Shown: positions 18,471 to 27,825, counted from the first letter of the stretch. The stretch is DNA of 64,000 nt from Burkholderiaceae bacterium (GCA_021166725.1 JAJPES010000059.1:1-64000); one strand, 5' to 3'. Notes: generated by a model from the sequence alone, not told the origin. A program made the numbers and translations.

Positions 18471-19401
18471 GAACCTTCACCTGCTGCGCATCTTCTTCGA
18501 GGTGGCGCGCGAACGCAGCTTCTCGCGCGCTGCAGCGAAGCTCTTCATCAGCCAGCCGGCCGTCTCGAAGGCAGTGCGTGAACTGGAACGGCAACTCGGC
18601 CTGCCTTTGCTCGACCGGCCGGGCAAGGGAACGCGCGAAGCGCGCCTCACCGAAGGCGGCGAAGCCCTGTTCGAGCATGCGCGCGGCATCTTCGCCCTCG
18701 AGCGGGCGGCGATCGACGAGGTGCGAGCGCGTATCCAGGAGCGCCGCGGACGCCTGACCATCGGCGCCAGTACGACGATCGCCGGCTACTGGCTGGCGCC
18801 GTATCTCGCGGCAATGCGCAGGGACGCTCCGGAAGTCGAACTTCAGGTGCGGGTCGGAAACACCGCCGCCATCGAAAGAGGCATCGTCGAGTGCGAAATG
18901 GACGTCGCGCTCGTCGAGGGACCGGTGCACGACGAGCGGATCGAAACCGTGCACTGGCGCGACGATCCGATGTGCATCGTAGCGAGCACCGCCGGCGCGA
19001 TCGCGCGGCGACGCCGACTGACGGCAAGCGCGCTGGGCGAACAGACGTGGCTGATGCGCGAGCCGGGCTCGGGCACGCGGGAAGTGGCCGAGCGTTTCCT
19101 GGCTGCCAATGCGATCGAACCGGTGCGAACGCTGGAGATCTGGAGCAACGAAGGCATCGCGCGCGCGGCGGCCTCGGGTCTCGGAATCGCGCTGCTGCCC
19201 GCGTGCGTGGTGCGCGAGCTTCGACTGACGAAGGTGATTGCGGTGCTGCGATTCGCTCCGCAGGCGCCGATCACCCGGCCGCTGTACCGCCTCGGACTGA
19301 GGGGGCGTCCGCAGTCGCCGCTGTCGAGGAAATTCGTCGAAACGCTCGCCTCCTGCCGCAGCGATTCGACGAACCTCCGGTCGCGCCGCTGGACGTCATG
19401 A
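18469..19401 (+). CDS. yeiE: LysR family regulator, YeiE-like
   Basis: This 310-residue LysR regulator has an N-terminal winged helix (LRIFFEVARERSFSRAAAKL, then SQPAVSKAVREL) and a C-terminal periplasmic-binding-protein-like effector domain. Its position divergent from yeiH matches YeiE, which controls yeiH and, in enteric bacteria, senses sulfite. The symbol rests on this gene pairing. ATG 18469 is chosen; a TTG at 18451 would add six hydrophobic residues. Confidence 0.8.
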   Translation: MNLHLLRIFFEVARERSFSRAAAKLFISQPAVSKAVRELERQLGLPLLDRPGKGTREARLTEGGEALFEHARGIFALERAAIDEVRARIQERRGRLTIGASTTIAGYWLAPYLAAMRRDAPEVELQVRVGNTAAIERGIVECEMDVALVEGPVHDERIETVHWRDDPMCIVASTAGAIARRRRLTASALGEQTWLMREPGSGTREVAERFLAANAIEPVRTLEIWSNEGIARAAASGLGIALLPACVVRELRLTKVIAVLRFAPQAPITRPLYRLGLRGRPQSPLSRKFVETLASCRSDSTNLRSRRWTS

Positions 19402-19485
19402 GAGCGCCGTGAGAACGAGTACGATCCCGGTGAACGAGAACCTGCGGCCGGCGACGGCCGATTCCTCGGTCGGAGGGAGCCGCTC

Positions 19486-19869
19486 ATGACCGTTACCGTT
19501 TCCGACCTGCAGGCCTTCGCGGACGCCTGGAACCGGCACGACGCCGAAGCGCTGATGCGCTTCATGACGCAAGACTGCGTGTTCGACGCTTCCGCGGGCC
19601 CCGAGGTGTACGGCACGAGATACGTCGGCCGGGACGACGTCGAGGCGGGCTTTCGCGACGTGTGGGCCACCTTCCCCGATGCGCAGTGGCGCTGCGCCCG
19701 CCACTTCGTCTGCGGCGATCGCGGCGTGTCGGAGTGGACGTTCTCGGGCACCAAGGCCGACGGCACGCGCGTCGAGGTCAACGGTTGCGACGTGTTCACG
19801 TTTCGCGACGGCAGGATCGCGGTCAAGAACTCGTATCGCAAGAACCGTCCGCCGAGCGCGGCCGCTTAG
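19486..19869 (+). CDS. SnoaL/NTF2-like family protein
   Basis: This 127-residue protein has the NTF2-fold pattern: FADAWNRHDAEALMRFMTQD near the start, a Gly-Arg segment YVGRDDVEAGF, and alternating strands ending VFTFRDGRIAVKNSYRK. Members include small isomerases, hydrolases and ketosteroid-isomerase-like enzymes, so the function is open. A strong GGAGGGAG precedes the ATG. Its stop overlaps by 4 nt the stop of the convergent DUF1641 gene. Confidence 0.85.
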   Translation: MTVTVSDLQAFADAWNRHDAEALMRFMTQDCVFDASAGPEVYGTRYVGRDDVEAGFRDVWATFPDAQWRCARHFVCGDRGVSEWTFSGTKADGTRVEVNGCDVFTFRDGRIAVKNSYRKNRPPSAAA

Positions 19870-20333
19870 CTCCTTCCGCTCGGGGCGCTGCTGCCGCTCG
19901 GGGCGCTGCGAGCGCGATGCAACTCCTCGCCGACCGCGAGCAGGAAGCGCATCGTGTCCTGGAACTCGGGATCGCGCACGAGCGCCAGCGCGGCGCGCAC
20001 GCCTCCCGCCGACGCCGGCAAATCGCTGGTGCGTCGCGCCGCCGCGTCGATCGCGTCGAGCAGCACCTGCAGGCGCCCCACCCCTTCGACGAGCGCAGGC
20101 AGCGAGTCGACCAGCTTCTGCAAGGTGCCCGACTGTTCAAGCCGGTCGAGTTGCTGGACCAGTTCGACGACGCGATCGGCGCCTCCGCGCGTGAACCGAT
20201 CGAGCAGCGAGATGCCGCTGGCCACCGTCTCCGACAGCCGGCCCACCATCTCGTCGCTGAGTGCGTCGCGCGCTGCATCGACCAGATGCCGCGTCTCGCC
20301 GTCGGCCAGCGACGTCGTCTGTTGAGTATCCAT
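19866..20333 (-). CDS. DUF1641 family protein
   Basis: This 155-residue, mostly helical protein has a central segment VVELVQQLDRLEQSGTLQKL and a Gly-rich GGVRAALALVRDPE, matching DUF1641. DUF1641 proteins commonly sit beside FAD-dependent oxidoreductases of the SQR type or formate dehydrogenases, and have no enzymatic role shown. Here it is 17 nt downstream of the SQR-like gene, at the end of the sulfur operon; the tail is Ser/Gly-rich. Confidence 0.78.
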   Translation of the reverse strand: MDTQQTTSLADGETRHLVDAARDALSDEMVGRLSETVASGISLLDRFTRGGADRVVELVQQLDRLEQSGTLQKLVDSLPALVEGVGRLQVLLDAIDAAARRTSDLPASAGGVRAALALVRDPEFQDTMRFLLAVGEELHRARSAPSGSSAPSGRS

Positions 20334-20350
20334 CGCCGATCCTCCTGGAG

Positions 20351-21484
20351 TCAGAGCAGTCCGCGTGCCGACGTCCAGTACAGCTTGTTGTACGCCGTCT
20401 TGAACCAGTGCACCGACTTGGTCGGCGGCTTCGGCTCGGGTGGGTGCAGATAGTCGAACTTGGCATAGGTCGCGCGATCTCTTCCGGCCTCGATGAAGCA
20501 GAACACCTTGCCGTCGTAGTCGCGTACCGGCGCACCCACCCGCACGATCGCCGCGATGTTTTCGCCGAGCGCTTCGGCCTGGTAATGCGCAGTGGAGCCT
20601 GCCTTGCTGATCGGCAGGTTCGTCGTGTCGCCGAGCACGAACACGTTGTCGCGTCCTTCCATGTTCAGACGGTGTCGATGCGTAGGAATGAAGCCGCCGG
20701 TGCCCAGGCCGTTCTGCTCGATGACTTCCATGCCGCGGTGCGCAGGGATCGACACCAGCAGGTCGAACGGCATCTCGGTGCCCTCCTCGCTGTGCACCAC
20801 TTTCGCCTGCGCATCGACCTCGCGAATGTTGAACAGCGTTTCGTAGGTGATGCCCAGCCGTTCCATTTCCGGCGCCGCCCACTTCGCGACATTCTCCAGG
20901 CTGTGCACTCGCCCGATCGGATAGGTGTAGTGCAGCTTCACCTTGTCGAGCAGGCCGCGGTCCTCGAAGTAATCGTGCAGCAGGAAGAGCACCTCGAGCG
21001 GCGCCATCGGGCACTTGTGCGGAACGCCGACGACGACCGCGACGCGTCCGCCGTCGAATTCGCGCAGGCGGCGGAACATCTTCAGCGCGCTCTCCTCGGT
21101 GTAGAAGCTCACCGCGCTCTCGGCCAGTCCCGGTGTCAGCTCGGGCACCGGACGCGATCCGGTGGCGATCGCCAGGATGTCGTAGTCGAAGCTGCGCCCG
21201 CTACGACTCTTCACCCGGTTGCGGTCGAGCAGGAACTGCTCGGCAGGGTCGACGTGGAACTCGATGCCGGGTTCGAGCAGGCCCGCCTGGTCGCGATACA
21301 ACTCGTCGGGCGTGACGCGGCCGAAGGCGAGGTAGAGCAGGCCCGGCTGGTAGAAGTGGCGATTTGATGCCGACAGCATCGTGATGCTTACCGTATCGCG
21401 CTTCAGTTCGGGCGCGAGACGCCGCGCGAGGTTGTTCGCCAGGATCGTTCCGCCCATGCCGCCGCCGACGATCAGGATGCGCAT
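20351..21484 (-). CDS. SQR-like FAD-dependent oxidoreductase
   Basis: This 377-residue two-dinucleotide-binding-domain flavoprotein begins ILIVGGGMGG (FAD), has ATGSRPVPE, and later the FAD-phosphate motif FVLGDTTNLP. It resembles sulfide:quinone oxidoreductases. Two cysteines are present, Cys158 (VGVPHKCPM) and Cys329 (KVFCFIEAG), at positions comparable to the redox pair Cys160/Cys356 of well-studied SQRs; the third, Cys128-like, is absent. It is flanked by TusA and DsrE-like genes, which supports persulfide production from sulfide. A related NADH:quinone reductase activity cannot be excluded. Confidence 0.82.
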   Translation of the reverse strand: MRILIVGGGMGGTILANNLARRLAPELKRDTVSITMLSASNRHFYQPGLLYLAFGRVTPDELYRDQAGLLEPGIEFHVDPAEQFLLDRNRVKSRSGRSFDYDILAIATGSRPVPELTPGLAESAVSFYTEESALKMFRRLREFDGGRVAVVVGVPHKCPMAPLEVLFLLHDYFEDRGLLDKVKLHYTYPIGRVHSLENVAKWAAPEMERLGITYETLFNIREVDAQAKVVHSEEGTEMPFDLLVSIPAHRGMEVIEQNGLGTGGFIPTHRHRLNMEGRDNVFVLGDTTNLPISKAGSTAHYQAEALGENIAAIVRVGAPVRDYDGKVFCFIEAGRDRATYAKFDYLHPPEPKPPTKSVHWFKTAYNKLYWTSARGLL

Positions 21485-21518
21485 CGGTTCGTTCCTCCCG
21501 CTCGTGAAGTGGTCCGCG

Positions 21519-21752
21519 TCACTTCAGTTTACGGACCGACACGTGCCAGACACCGCTTTCCTCGCGCGTACCGAGATGCTGGTGTCCGGCCTTGCGAATC
21601 CATTCGGGAATCTCGTTCGCGGATCCCCGGTCGCTGGACAGCACCTCGAGTTCGTCGCCGACCTGCGCCATCTTCATGCCGGCGATCAGTTCCATCAGAG
21701 GCCCCGGGCAGAAGCTGCCGCGCGCGTCGATCACGGTTCTCGTGGTCACCAT
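21519..21752 (-). CDS. TusA-like sulfurtransferase
   Basis: This 77-residue protein has the TusA fold signature IDARGSFCPGPLMELI with the active-site Cys of the CPxP motif (CPGP), followed by VGDELEVLSSDRGS. TusA-family proteins relay persulfide sulfur between proteins. It lies between the DsrE-like and SQR-like genes (25 and 34 nt), so it likely accepts sulfur within this module rather than serving tRNA thiolation. Confidence 0.9.
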   Translation of the reverse strand: MVTTRTVIDARGSFCPGPLMELIAGMKMAQVGDELEVLSSDRGSANEIPEWIRKAGHQHLGTREESGVWHVSVRKLK

Positions 21753-21777
21753 CTCCGTCCTGTCTGTGCGGCGTCGC

Positions 21778-22170
21778 TCAGAACGACCACGACTGCGCGC
21801 CGGCCGCGTCGTCGAGGAACTTCGTCAACCCAAGCGGCTCGGCCAGCCACGGTTCGAGTGCGGACGGCTCGAGCTCGAGGACGTCCATCGCCATCGAGCA
21901 TGGGTGGACCTTCGCATCGCCGAGCGACACCGCCTGCTCGAACAACACGCGAAAGGACGATGCCTGTTTCTGCCCGAGCAGGTGGCCGAACGGGCCTTCC
22001 GCCGGCGCTGGAGTCTCGTCGCCCTTCACGAAGTAGCGCAGCGAATTCATCGACAGGAACACCGAGACGCGGTTGCCGCTGACCGCACCGACCGCGGCAA
22101 CCATCGCCGCCATCTGCAGCCGCTCCAGTGATCCGGAGACGACGATGATGCTGATGCGTTTGGAGTCCAT
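21778..22170 (-). CDS. DsrE/DsrF-like sulfur-relay protein
   Basis: This 130-residue protein matches the DsrE/DsrF/DrsH family: N-terminal strand [18 protein letters not shown], a long segment [13 protein letters not shown], and a Cys in [12 protein letters not shown] that would carry the persulfide. Family members trap or transfer sulfane sulfur. ATG 22170 is chosen over an upstream alternative that adds Pro/Gly residues. First gene of the DsrE-TusA-SQR-DUF1641 run. Confidence 0.85.
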   Translation of the reverse strand: MDSKRISIIVVSGSLERLQMAAMVAAVGAVSGNRVSVFLSMNSLRYFVKGDETPAPAEGPFGHLLGQKQASSFRVLFEQAVSLGDAKVHPCSMAMDVLELEPSALEPWLAEPLGLTKFLDDAAGAQSWSF

Positions 22171-22276
22171 GCCCTGCGCTGCCGGGGTGCCGTACCTCAA
22201 CCCTAACGGTGTACGCCCGCGCAGGGGCCGATGGCCTTGATGTCGAGCATTGATCCTTCCGGCCCGATGGGCGGCA

Positions 22277-23278
22277 TCACTCCGCGATCACGCGCACGAC
22301 CGTGCGTCCCTTCACGCGACCCTGCACGAAGTCGTCGAATGCACCGGGCAGCGCTTGCAGGTCGATCGTGCGCGTGACCTCGTGCAGATGCCGCGGCTTC
22401 AGGTCGGTGGCCAGCCGATGCCAGACCTGGTCGCGAGCGGGAAAGCCGATGTAGCCCGAATCCACGCCGAGCAGGCTCACGCCGCGCAGGATGAACGGGA
22501 ACACCGTCGTGTTCAGTTCGATGCTCGCCGCGTTGCCGATGCTCGCGACCGTGCCGGCCTGCTTCATGCTGGCAAGCACCCAGTGCAGGATCGGCCCGCC
22601 CACGTTGTCGACCGCGCCGGCCCACCGCGCGCGTTCCAGCGGCCGTACCTTGGGCAGGTCGATCTGCGAGACGAGTTCGACCGACGAAGCACCGAGATCG
22701 CGCAGGTACTGCTCCTCGGAAGACTTGCGCGTCAGCGCGACGACCTCGTAGCCGAGCTGCGACAGCATGTCGATCGCCAGTCCTCCCACGCCGCCGGTGG
22801 CGCCGGTGACGACGACCGGACCGTTCTCCGGCTTCAGGCCGCACGCCTCCATGCGATAGACGGCCAGACCCGCAGTAAAGCCTGCGGTTCCCAGCGCCAT
22901 CGCCTCGAACAGGCTCAGCCCGGCGGGCAACGGCAGGACCCAGTCGGCCGGCACGCGCGCGTACTGCGCGTAGCCGCCGTGGTGCGAGACCCCGAGATCG
23001 AAGCTCGTTACGATCACCGGATCGCCGGGCCGGAAGCGCGCGTCGGTGCTCGCTGCGACTTCGCCCGCCAGGTCGATTCCGCCGACGCAGGGAAAGCGCC
23101 GGATGATCTTTCCGGCGCCGGTGGCCGCCAGCGCATCCTTGTAGTTGATGCTCGAGTAATGCACGCGGATCGTCGCCTCGCCTGCGTCCAGTTGAGCGTC
23201 GGACATCGTCGTGAGTCGGCCGCCGACCTTGTCGCCGTCCTTGTCGATCAGGTATGCGGTGAAATCCGGCACTGCCAT
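22277..23278 (-). CDS. acuI: Acrylyl-CoA reductase-type MDR oxidoreductase
   Basis: This 333-residue YhdH/AcuI-family quinone-oxidoreductase-like reductase shows [30 protein letters not shown]-like [11 protein letters not shown], and the NADP fold [10 protein letters not shown]. AcuI reduces acryloyl-CoA to propionyl-CoA with NADPH, which detoxifies a reactive intermediate. It lies 106 nt upstream of the DsrE-like gene and 57 nt downstream of the DUF2127 gene on the same strand. Confidence 0.9.
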   Translation of the reverse strand: MAVPDFTAYLIDKDGDKVGGRLTTMSDAQLDAGEATIRVHYSSINYKDALAATGAGKIIRRFPCVGGIDLAGEVAASTDARFRPGDPVIVTSFDLGVSHHGGYAQYARVPADWVLPLPAGLSLFEAMALGTAGFTAGLAVYRMEACGLKPENGPVVVTGATGGVGGLAIDMLSQLGYEVVALTRKSSEEQYLRDLGASSVELVSQIDLPKVRPLERARWAGAVDNVGGPILHWVLASMKQAGTVASIGNAASIELNTTVFPFILRGVSLLGVDSGYIGFPARDQVWHRLATDLKPRHLHEVTRTIDLQALPGAFDDFVQGRVKGRTVVRVIAE

Positions 23279-23335
23279 GGGTCGTCTCCAGGAAATTGTC
23301 CAGATCGTGCCGCAATCGACGACTCCGCGTCGCGA

Positions 23336-23887
23336 TCACGGGCTTCGCGCAGCAAGGCTCCGCTCTGCGCGGCGCTGCCGCAGTCGCCAGCCCAGAAACA
23401 GCACGAGCGCGACGTTGAAACATACGACGACGGCGCCCTGCCAGGTCGGCGAATGCCGCAGATGCATGAGTTCGAACGGAACGTATACGCCGCTGCCCAG
23501 CGCGCCGATCCATTCGCCCCAGGCACGATCGAACCACAGTCCGGCGGCCTCGAGCCAGCGCAGCGCGGCGTAGGCCGAGCCGAGCAGCACCGTGGTGCGC
23601 ACCGGCGTGACGTTCAGCGCGTCCACGTAGCGCATCAGCAATTCCGGGAAGTGCGATCGAGGGTCCAGGCCGAAGTGACCGATCCATTCGAGCGCGAGTC
23701 GATGCACGTCGTGATGCATCAGCGCGAGCCAGCCGAGCAGCGCCGCGATCGCCGCCAGGCCCTTCGTCGCCTCGAAGGCGGCGATCGTCTTCAGCGCGGC
23801 GCGCGCGGACGGGCGCAGCAGCGCGCGTCGCGCCGGATCGCCACGCGCGTCGGTGTGGTCCGCATCTTTCGTCATCGTTCCGGTCAT
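23336..23887 (-). CDS. DUF2127 family membrane protein
   Basis: This 183-residue protein begins with a polar stretch and then IAAFEATKGLAAIAALLGW, typical for the DUF2127 family, with about three or four predicted helices and GSGVYVPFELMHL. The family function is unknown. Starts at 23887 and 23875 are both possible. Confidence 0.75.
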   Translation of the reverse strand: MTGTMTKDADHTDARGDPARRALLRPSARAALKTIAAFEATKGLAAIAALLGWLALMHHDVHRLALEWIGHFGLDPRSHFPELLMRYVDALNVTPVRTTVLLGSAYAALRWLEAAGLWFDRAWGEWIGALGSGVYVPFELMHLRHSPTWQGAVVVCFNVALVLFLGWRLRQRRAERSLAARSP

Positions 23888-23968
23888 GGATGAACAACGC
23901 CCGCGCTTTCCCCTCTTACGATAATGCCCTCGCTGCCGGCAATGGCGGCGCTTCCCAGGCGAAACCCG

Positions 23969-24838
23969 ATGACCACCGCCGCCCGCATGCCTGCCGCCTT
24001 CATCGGTCACGGCAGCCCGATGAATACGCTCGAGCTCAACCGTTTCACCGCAGCCTGGCGCGATCTCGGCGCGAAGCTACCCCGGCCGCGCGCCGTGTTG
24101 TCGATCTCGGCGCACTGGTTCATCCAGAGCACGGCGGTGACCGCGATGGCCCGACCGCGCGTCATCCACGATTTCTACGGTTTTCCGCGCGAGCTCTTCG
24201 AGTACGACTACCCTGCTCCGGGCGCGCCCGACGTCGCGCAGGAGATCGTCGACGTCGTCAAGCCCGCCTGGGTGGGTCTCGAACACGACAGCTGGGGACT
24301 CGACCATGGAACCTGGTCGGTGCTCGCGCACGTGTTTCCCGACGCGAGCGTGCCGGTGCTTCAGTTGTCGCTGCACTCCGGCGCGCCCTTCGATTACCAC
24401 TTCGACCTCGGCCGGCGCCTTGCGCCGCTGCGCGAGCGCGGCATCTTCATCGTCGCCAGCGGCAACGTCGTGCACAACCTGCGGCGAATGAATCCGGCGC
24501 TGGGCGACACTGCGTACGACTGGGGCGAGCGCTTCGATGCCGAGGTAAAGTCGATCATGACCTCCGACCCGGGTCGGCTGCCTGCGGTTGCCTCGCATCG
24601 CGACTACGCGTTGTCGGTGCCGACGCCCGAGCATTTCCTGCCGCTCGTCTACCTGGCCGGACTATGCGACGCGGCCGGCGAACGGGCGCGTGCATTCGTC
24701 GAGGGCGGCTCGATGGGATCGATCACGATGACCGGCTACCTGCTCGGCGACATCGCCGTGCCGCGCTCCCGGTTGCAGGCGAGCGGCGGCGAGGTGCCCG
24801 ACCCGGCGTCGGTTCCGCCCGAGCAGACGAACCTCTGA
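23969..24838 (+). CDS. DODA-type extradiol dioxygenase (LigB family, YgiD-like)
   Basis: This 289-residue protein begins with PAAFIGHGSPMN, which carries an iron ligand His, and continues with LSISAHWF, GNVVHNLRRM and TPEHFLPL, matching the class III extradiol dioxygenase family that includes 4,5-DOPA dioxygenase (YgiD). Extradiol cleavage of catechols is expected; the natural substrate in bacteria is unclear. ATG 23969 is chosen from the conserved N-terminus. Confidence 0.9.
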   Translation: MTTAARMPAAFIGHGSPMNTLELNRFTAAWRDLGAKLPRPRAVLSISAHWFIQSTAVTAMARPRVIHDFYGFPRELFEYDYPAPGAPDVAQEIVDVVKPAWVGLEHDSWGLDHGTWSVLAHVFPDASVPVLQLSLHSGAPFDYHFDLGRRLAPLRERGIFIVASGNVVHNLRRMNPALGDTAYDWGERFDAEVKSIMTSDPGRLPAVASHRDYALSVPTPEHFLPLVYLAGLCDAAGERARAFVEGGSMGSITMTGYLLGDIAVPRSRLQASGGEVPDPASVPPEQTNL

Positions 24839-24877
24839 TACCGTCGCCGCGGAAAACGGCATCGGCGCGTGCGAGAA

Positions 24878-24900
24878 GCATCTTTCGCAGCGAAAGATGC
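24878..24900. terminator. Bidirectional hairpin between convergent genes
   Basis: Arms GCATCTTTCGC (24878-24888) and GCGAAAGATGC (24890-24900) are perfectly complementary around a single base. It lies between the end of the dioxygenase gene and the end of the VOC gene. There is no T-tract, so termination is inferred from position only. Confidence 0.5.
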
Positions 24901-24928
24901 AGCGTCGAGCAGCGCGCCGCCACTACCT

Positions 24929-25297
24929 TTAGCCGCGCGTCAGCACCTCGAGGCTGTGCCCATCGGGATCGTCGAAGTAGAAGCCCCGGCTGTCGCCCCG
25001 CTGGTACGTCTCTTGCGGTCGCTGGTGTCCGGGGCCGCCCCACCACGTCAGCCCGCGCTCGCGCATGCGCACGAAGACGGCATCGAATTCATCGTCGGGC
25101 ACGGCGAACGCATAGTGCATGCTGTCGAACGGCTCCTCGGCATCGGCGTAATCGAGCGTCACGCCGTTGCCGAGCGTCACGGCCGCGAAACGCCCCACGA
25201 TCCGCGGCGGCGAGAGCCCGAGCATCGCGGCGACGAACGTCGCGCTGGCGTTCCGATCCCGGGCGGGGACGATCGTGTGATCGAGACGGGCGGGCAT
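24929..25297 (-). CDS. VOC family (glyoxalase-like) protein
   Basis: This 122-residue protein contains the vicinal-oxygen-chelate pattern: LDHTIVPARDRNASATF, then FYFDDPDGHSLEVL at the C-terminus with metal-binding Glu and His candidates. Starting at 25297 gives AAAGGAGG upstream, a strong ribosome binding site. The substrate is unknown. It is convergent with the DODA gene. Confidence 0.88.
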   Translation of the reverse strand: MPARLDHTIVPARDRNASATFVAAMLGLSPPRIVGRFAAVTLGNGVTLDYADAEEPFDSMHYAFAVPDDEFDAVFVRMRERGLTWWGGPGHQRPQETYQRGDSRGFYFDDPDGHSLEVLTRG

Positions 25298-25408
25298 TGC
25301 AGGACCTCCTTTCACGACGGCGCACTGGCGCTCGTTCCATCATGGCACCGGCGCGCCGCATGCTACGGTTTCCACCGCACTCGAATCCCCGCAGGGAAGC
25401 CTCCGAAG

Positions 25409-26362
25409 GTGCCCGATTTCGCCGACTTCCTCGACGCGAAGTTCGATCTCGACGAGCGCAGCCTCGCCGCCGACGTGCGCCGTGACTGCTTCGATGCAAT
25501 TGCGCAGCGCGACCGGCTGCGCTGCCTCGACATCGGTAGCGGCACCGGAGCGATGCCGTTGCGCCTGCTCGACGGCTGCACCGGGGTCCGGTCGATCGAC
25601 ATCGTCGCTCTCGACCGCGACGAACGGCTCCTTGCCCGGGCCCGCAGGAAGCTCGCCGCGTACCTCCAGCAACGCGGCTTCGATCGGCTCCACGGCAACG
25701 AGGATCGCCTCGAAGCGCGCGATGCGCATCGTCGCATCGGCCTGCACTTCAGGTGCTGCGACGTCGCCCGCTTCGAGCCGCGTGCCGGCGAGCGCTACGA
25801 CCTGGTTACCGCGCACGCGTTCATGGACCTCGTGCCCATGCGGCCGCTGCTTGCGCGCATCGCCGACTGGCTCGCGCCGGGGGGCCTGTTCTACGCGACG
25901 CTGAACTACGACGGCCAGACCACGCTTTTTCCGTCGTACGCCGACGAGGCGTTCGAGGCCGCTCTGCTTCGCCGCTACGACCAGTCGATGGAGGAGCGCC
26001 GCGTCGGCGACCAGCCGACCGGGGGCGCCTGGTCGGGACGACGCCTGCACGCGCGGCTGTCCGAAGCGGGCTTCGACGTTCTCGCCTGGGGCAGCTCCGA
26101 CTGGAACCTCGTCCCGCGTCGCGGACAGCTGCGCGGCAGCGACGAGGTCGTCCTGGCCGTGCTGCTCGGAGCATTGAAGCGCGAGAACGAGGCGCACTGC
26201 GACGCGCGTCGGCTCGACGCGTGGCATCGCGATCGATGCCTGCAGCTCGGGGCCGGGCGCCTCGGCGCGATCGTTCACCAGATCGACGTACTCGCGGTCC
26301 GTTTGCCGACGCCACCGACGATCGCGGGCCGGGAAGCCTCCGGCTTGACCGCCTTCACGTAG
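25409..26362 (+). CDS. Class I SAM-dependent methyltransferase
   Basis: The 317-residue product has the SAM-binding motif LDIGSGTGAMPLRLL near residue 42, an acidic motif VALDRDER, and further CCDVARFEP and DLVTAHAFMDLVP. GTG 25409 is the best start, since the protein starts PDFADFLDAKFDL; an ATG is not available nearby. Its last 88 nt overlap the 3' end of the convergent phosphotransferase/methyltransferase gene. The substrate is unknown. Confidence 0.8.
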   Translation: MPDFADFLDAKFDLDERSLAADVRRDCFDAIAQRDRLRCLDIGSGTGAMPLRLLDGCTGVRSIDIVALDRDERLLARARRKLAAYLQQRGFDRLHGNEDRLEARDAHRRIGLHFRCCDVARFEPRAGERYDLVTAHAFMDLVPMRPLLARIADWLAPGGLFYATLNYDGQTTLFPSYADEAFEAALLRRYDQSMEERRVGDQPTGGAWSGRRLHARLSEAGFDVLAWGSSDWNLVPRRGQLRGSDEVVLAVLLGALKRENEAHCDARRLDAWHRDRCLQLGAGRLGAIVHQIDVLAVRLPTPPTIAGREASGLTAFT

Positions 26363-27801
26363 CAGCCGCCGCGCAGCGACTCGACGCGCAGAAGCGCGCC
26401 GACCCGGTCGAGCGCAAGCATCGCGAGCGCGGCTCCCCGCGGCATGTCGCCGGTCGGAACGAAGCGCCAGAACCCGATCACGACGACCTCCAGTCCTGCG
26501 TCCGCGAGCAGTGCTCGCCACTGCGCAGGCGCAACGAAGCGGTCGGTGCTCAGGTGGCGCGTGTCCAGTCCGAGCCACGGCGCGAATCGCGTGTACCAGA
26601 GGTAGCCGCCGTTGGGCGACAGGCAGACGAAGACACCGCCCGGGCCCAGCACGCGCGCGGCTTCGGCGAGAACCGAAGCCTGGTCGATCATGTGCTCGAA
26701 GGCGCCCACGCACAGCACCGCGTCACAGGAGGCGCTTTCGATGCTCGACAAGCGCTCGGCGCGCTCGGCGACGAGACGGATCCGGGCGGCGCTCCGGTGG
26801 CGTGCGCGTGCGGTCTCGGCCGCAGCGATCATCGCCGGCGATGCGTCGATGCCCAGCACTGCGTCGAAGCGCGACGCCAGGTCGAACAGGTGCATGCCGT
26901 TGCCGCAACCGATCTCGACGAGCCGCGACCCGCGCGCAGGCAGCAGGCGGCCGATCAGCGCAAGCCGCTCGTGTAGCGCGCCTTGTCCATCGGCGTGGCA
27001 GTCGCGGTATTCGGGTGCCAGCTCATCGAAGAAGCGCACGACGTCGTCGGCGTCGCGCGCAATGCGCGTCTTCAGTCGCGCCGCTCCCGCCAAGCGACGA
27101 CGAGCGCGTGGCGCGGGTCGATACACCTCGACGACGGCCGCCGCGAAGGAGGCGACGAGCAGCACCGTCATCGTCGCGCTGAACGGCTCGTAGAGCGCAC
27201 GAAACGGCGTGAACGACGCGACGAGCGCACACATCGCCGCGAAGAAAATCCATCGTCCCAGTGCGTTGCGCCGTTCCTTCGGTTCGGGCGGGCGGGCGAG
27301 CATCAGGAACACGACGAAGCCGTAGCGCAGCAACCCGGGGAGCAGGATCCACGCGCCGAGGCGTTCTGCGTCGTACAACAGCAGGCACAGCACGAGCATC
27401 AGCAGCGCGTCGGATTCCTTGTCGAAATACTCGCCGAACTCGGAAGCGAGTCCGCTTCGGCGTGCGAGCCAGCCGTCCGCGCCGTCGAGCGCGAAGATGA
27501 CCGTCGCGCCCGCCGCGACGGCGAGCGGGCCGGCCGCCGCCAGCGCCGGCAGCGCAAGCGTGCCCACCAGCCGCGCGCTCGTGACCCAGTTCGCGGCGCC
27601 GAACGACGCGGGCGGCGAGCGCAGCGCCTGGTGATCGCGGAGGAGCGCCGCGAACGACGCGGCGGCGAATGCCGAGAGCCACCACGCCGACGAGAACGCA
27701 AGCGACAGCGCCGCTGCCGAGAGAACGACGAGCGCGTGACGCCGGTTCCAGTCGACGAGCCGTCCCGACCGGCTCGCCAGCCCCTGCGCAACGGAATCCA
27801 T
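26275..27801 (-). CDS. CDP-alcohol phosphotransferase / SAM methyltransferase fusion
   Basis: This 508-residue protein joins two enzymes. Residues about 25-225 are a membrane CDP-alcohol phosphotransferase with the complete motif DGADGWLAR...EFGEYFDKESD at D106-D131 (DxxDGxxAR x8 GxxxDxxxD). From about residue 255 a class I methyltransferase follows, with VEIGCGNGMHLF (about 295-306), GIDAS and DAVLCVGAFEHM. The first domain would transfer a phosphoalcohol to or from a CDP-linked lipid; the second may methylate the same product, as in a lipid head-group. It lies 24 nt after the flavin hydroxylase gene on the same strand. The product is unknown. Confidence 0.82.
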   Translation of the reverse strand: MDSVAQGLASRSGRLVDWNRRHALVVLSAAALSLAFSSAWWLSAFAAASFAALLRDHQALRSPPASFGAANWVTSARLVGTLALPALAAAGPLAVAAGATVIFALDGADGWLARRSGLASEFGEYFDKESDALLMLVLCLLLYDAERLGAWILLPGLLRYGFVVFLMLARPPEPKERRNALGRWIFFAAMCALVASFTPFRALYEPFSATMTVLLVASFAAAVVEVYRPAPRARRRLAGAARLKTRIARDADDVVRFFDELAPEYRDCHADGQGALHERLALIGRLLPARGSRLVEIGCGNGMHLFDLASRFDAVLGIDASPAMIAAAETARARHRSAARIRLVAERAERLSSIESASCDAVLCVGAFEHMIDQASVLAEAARVLGPGGVFVCLSPNGGYLWYTRFAPWLGLDTRHLSTDRFVAPAQWRALLADAGLEVVVIGFWRFVPTGDMPRGAALAMLALDRVGALLRVESLRGGCYVKAVKPEASRPAIVGGVGKRTASTSIW

Positions 27802-27825
27802 GCGCCGCCCGCGTGCAGGGGCGGA

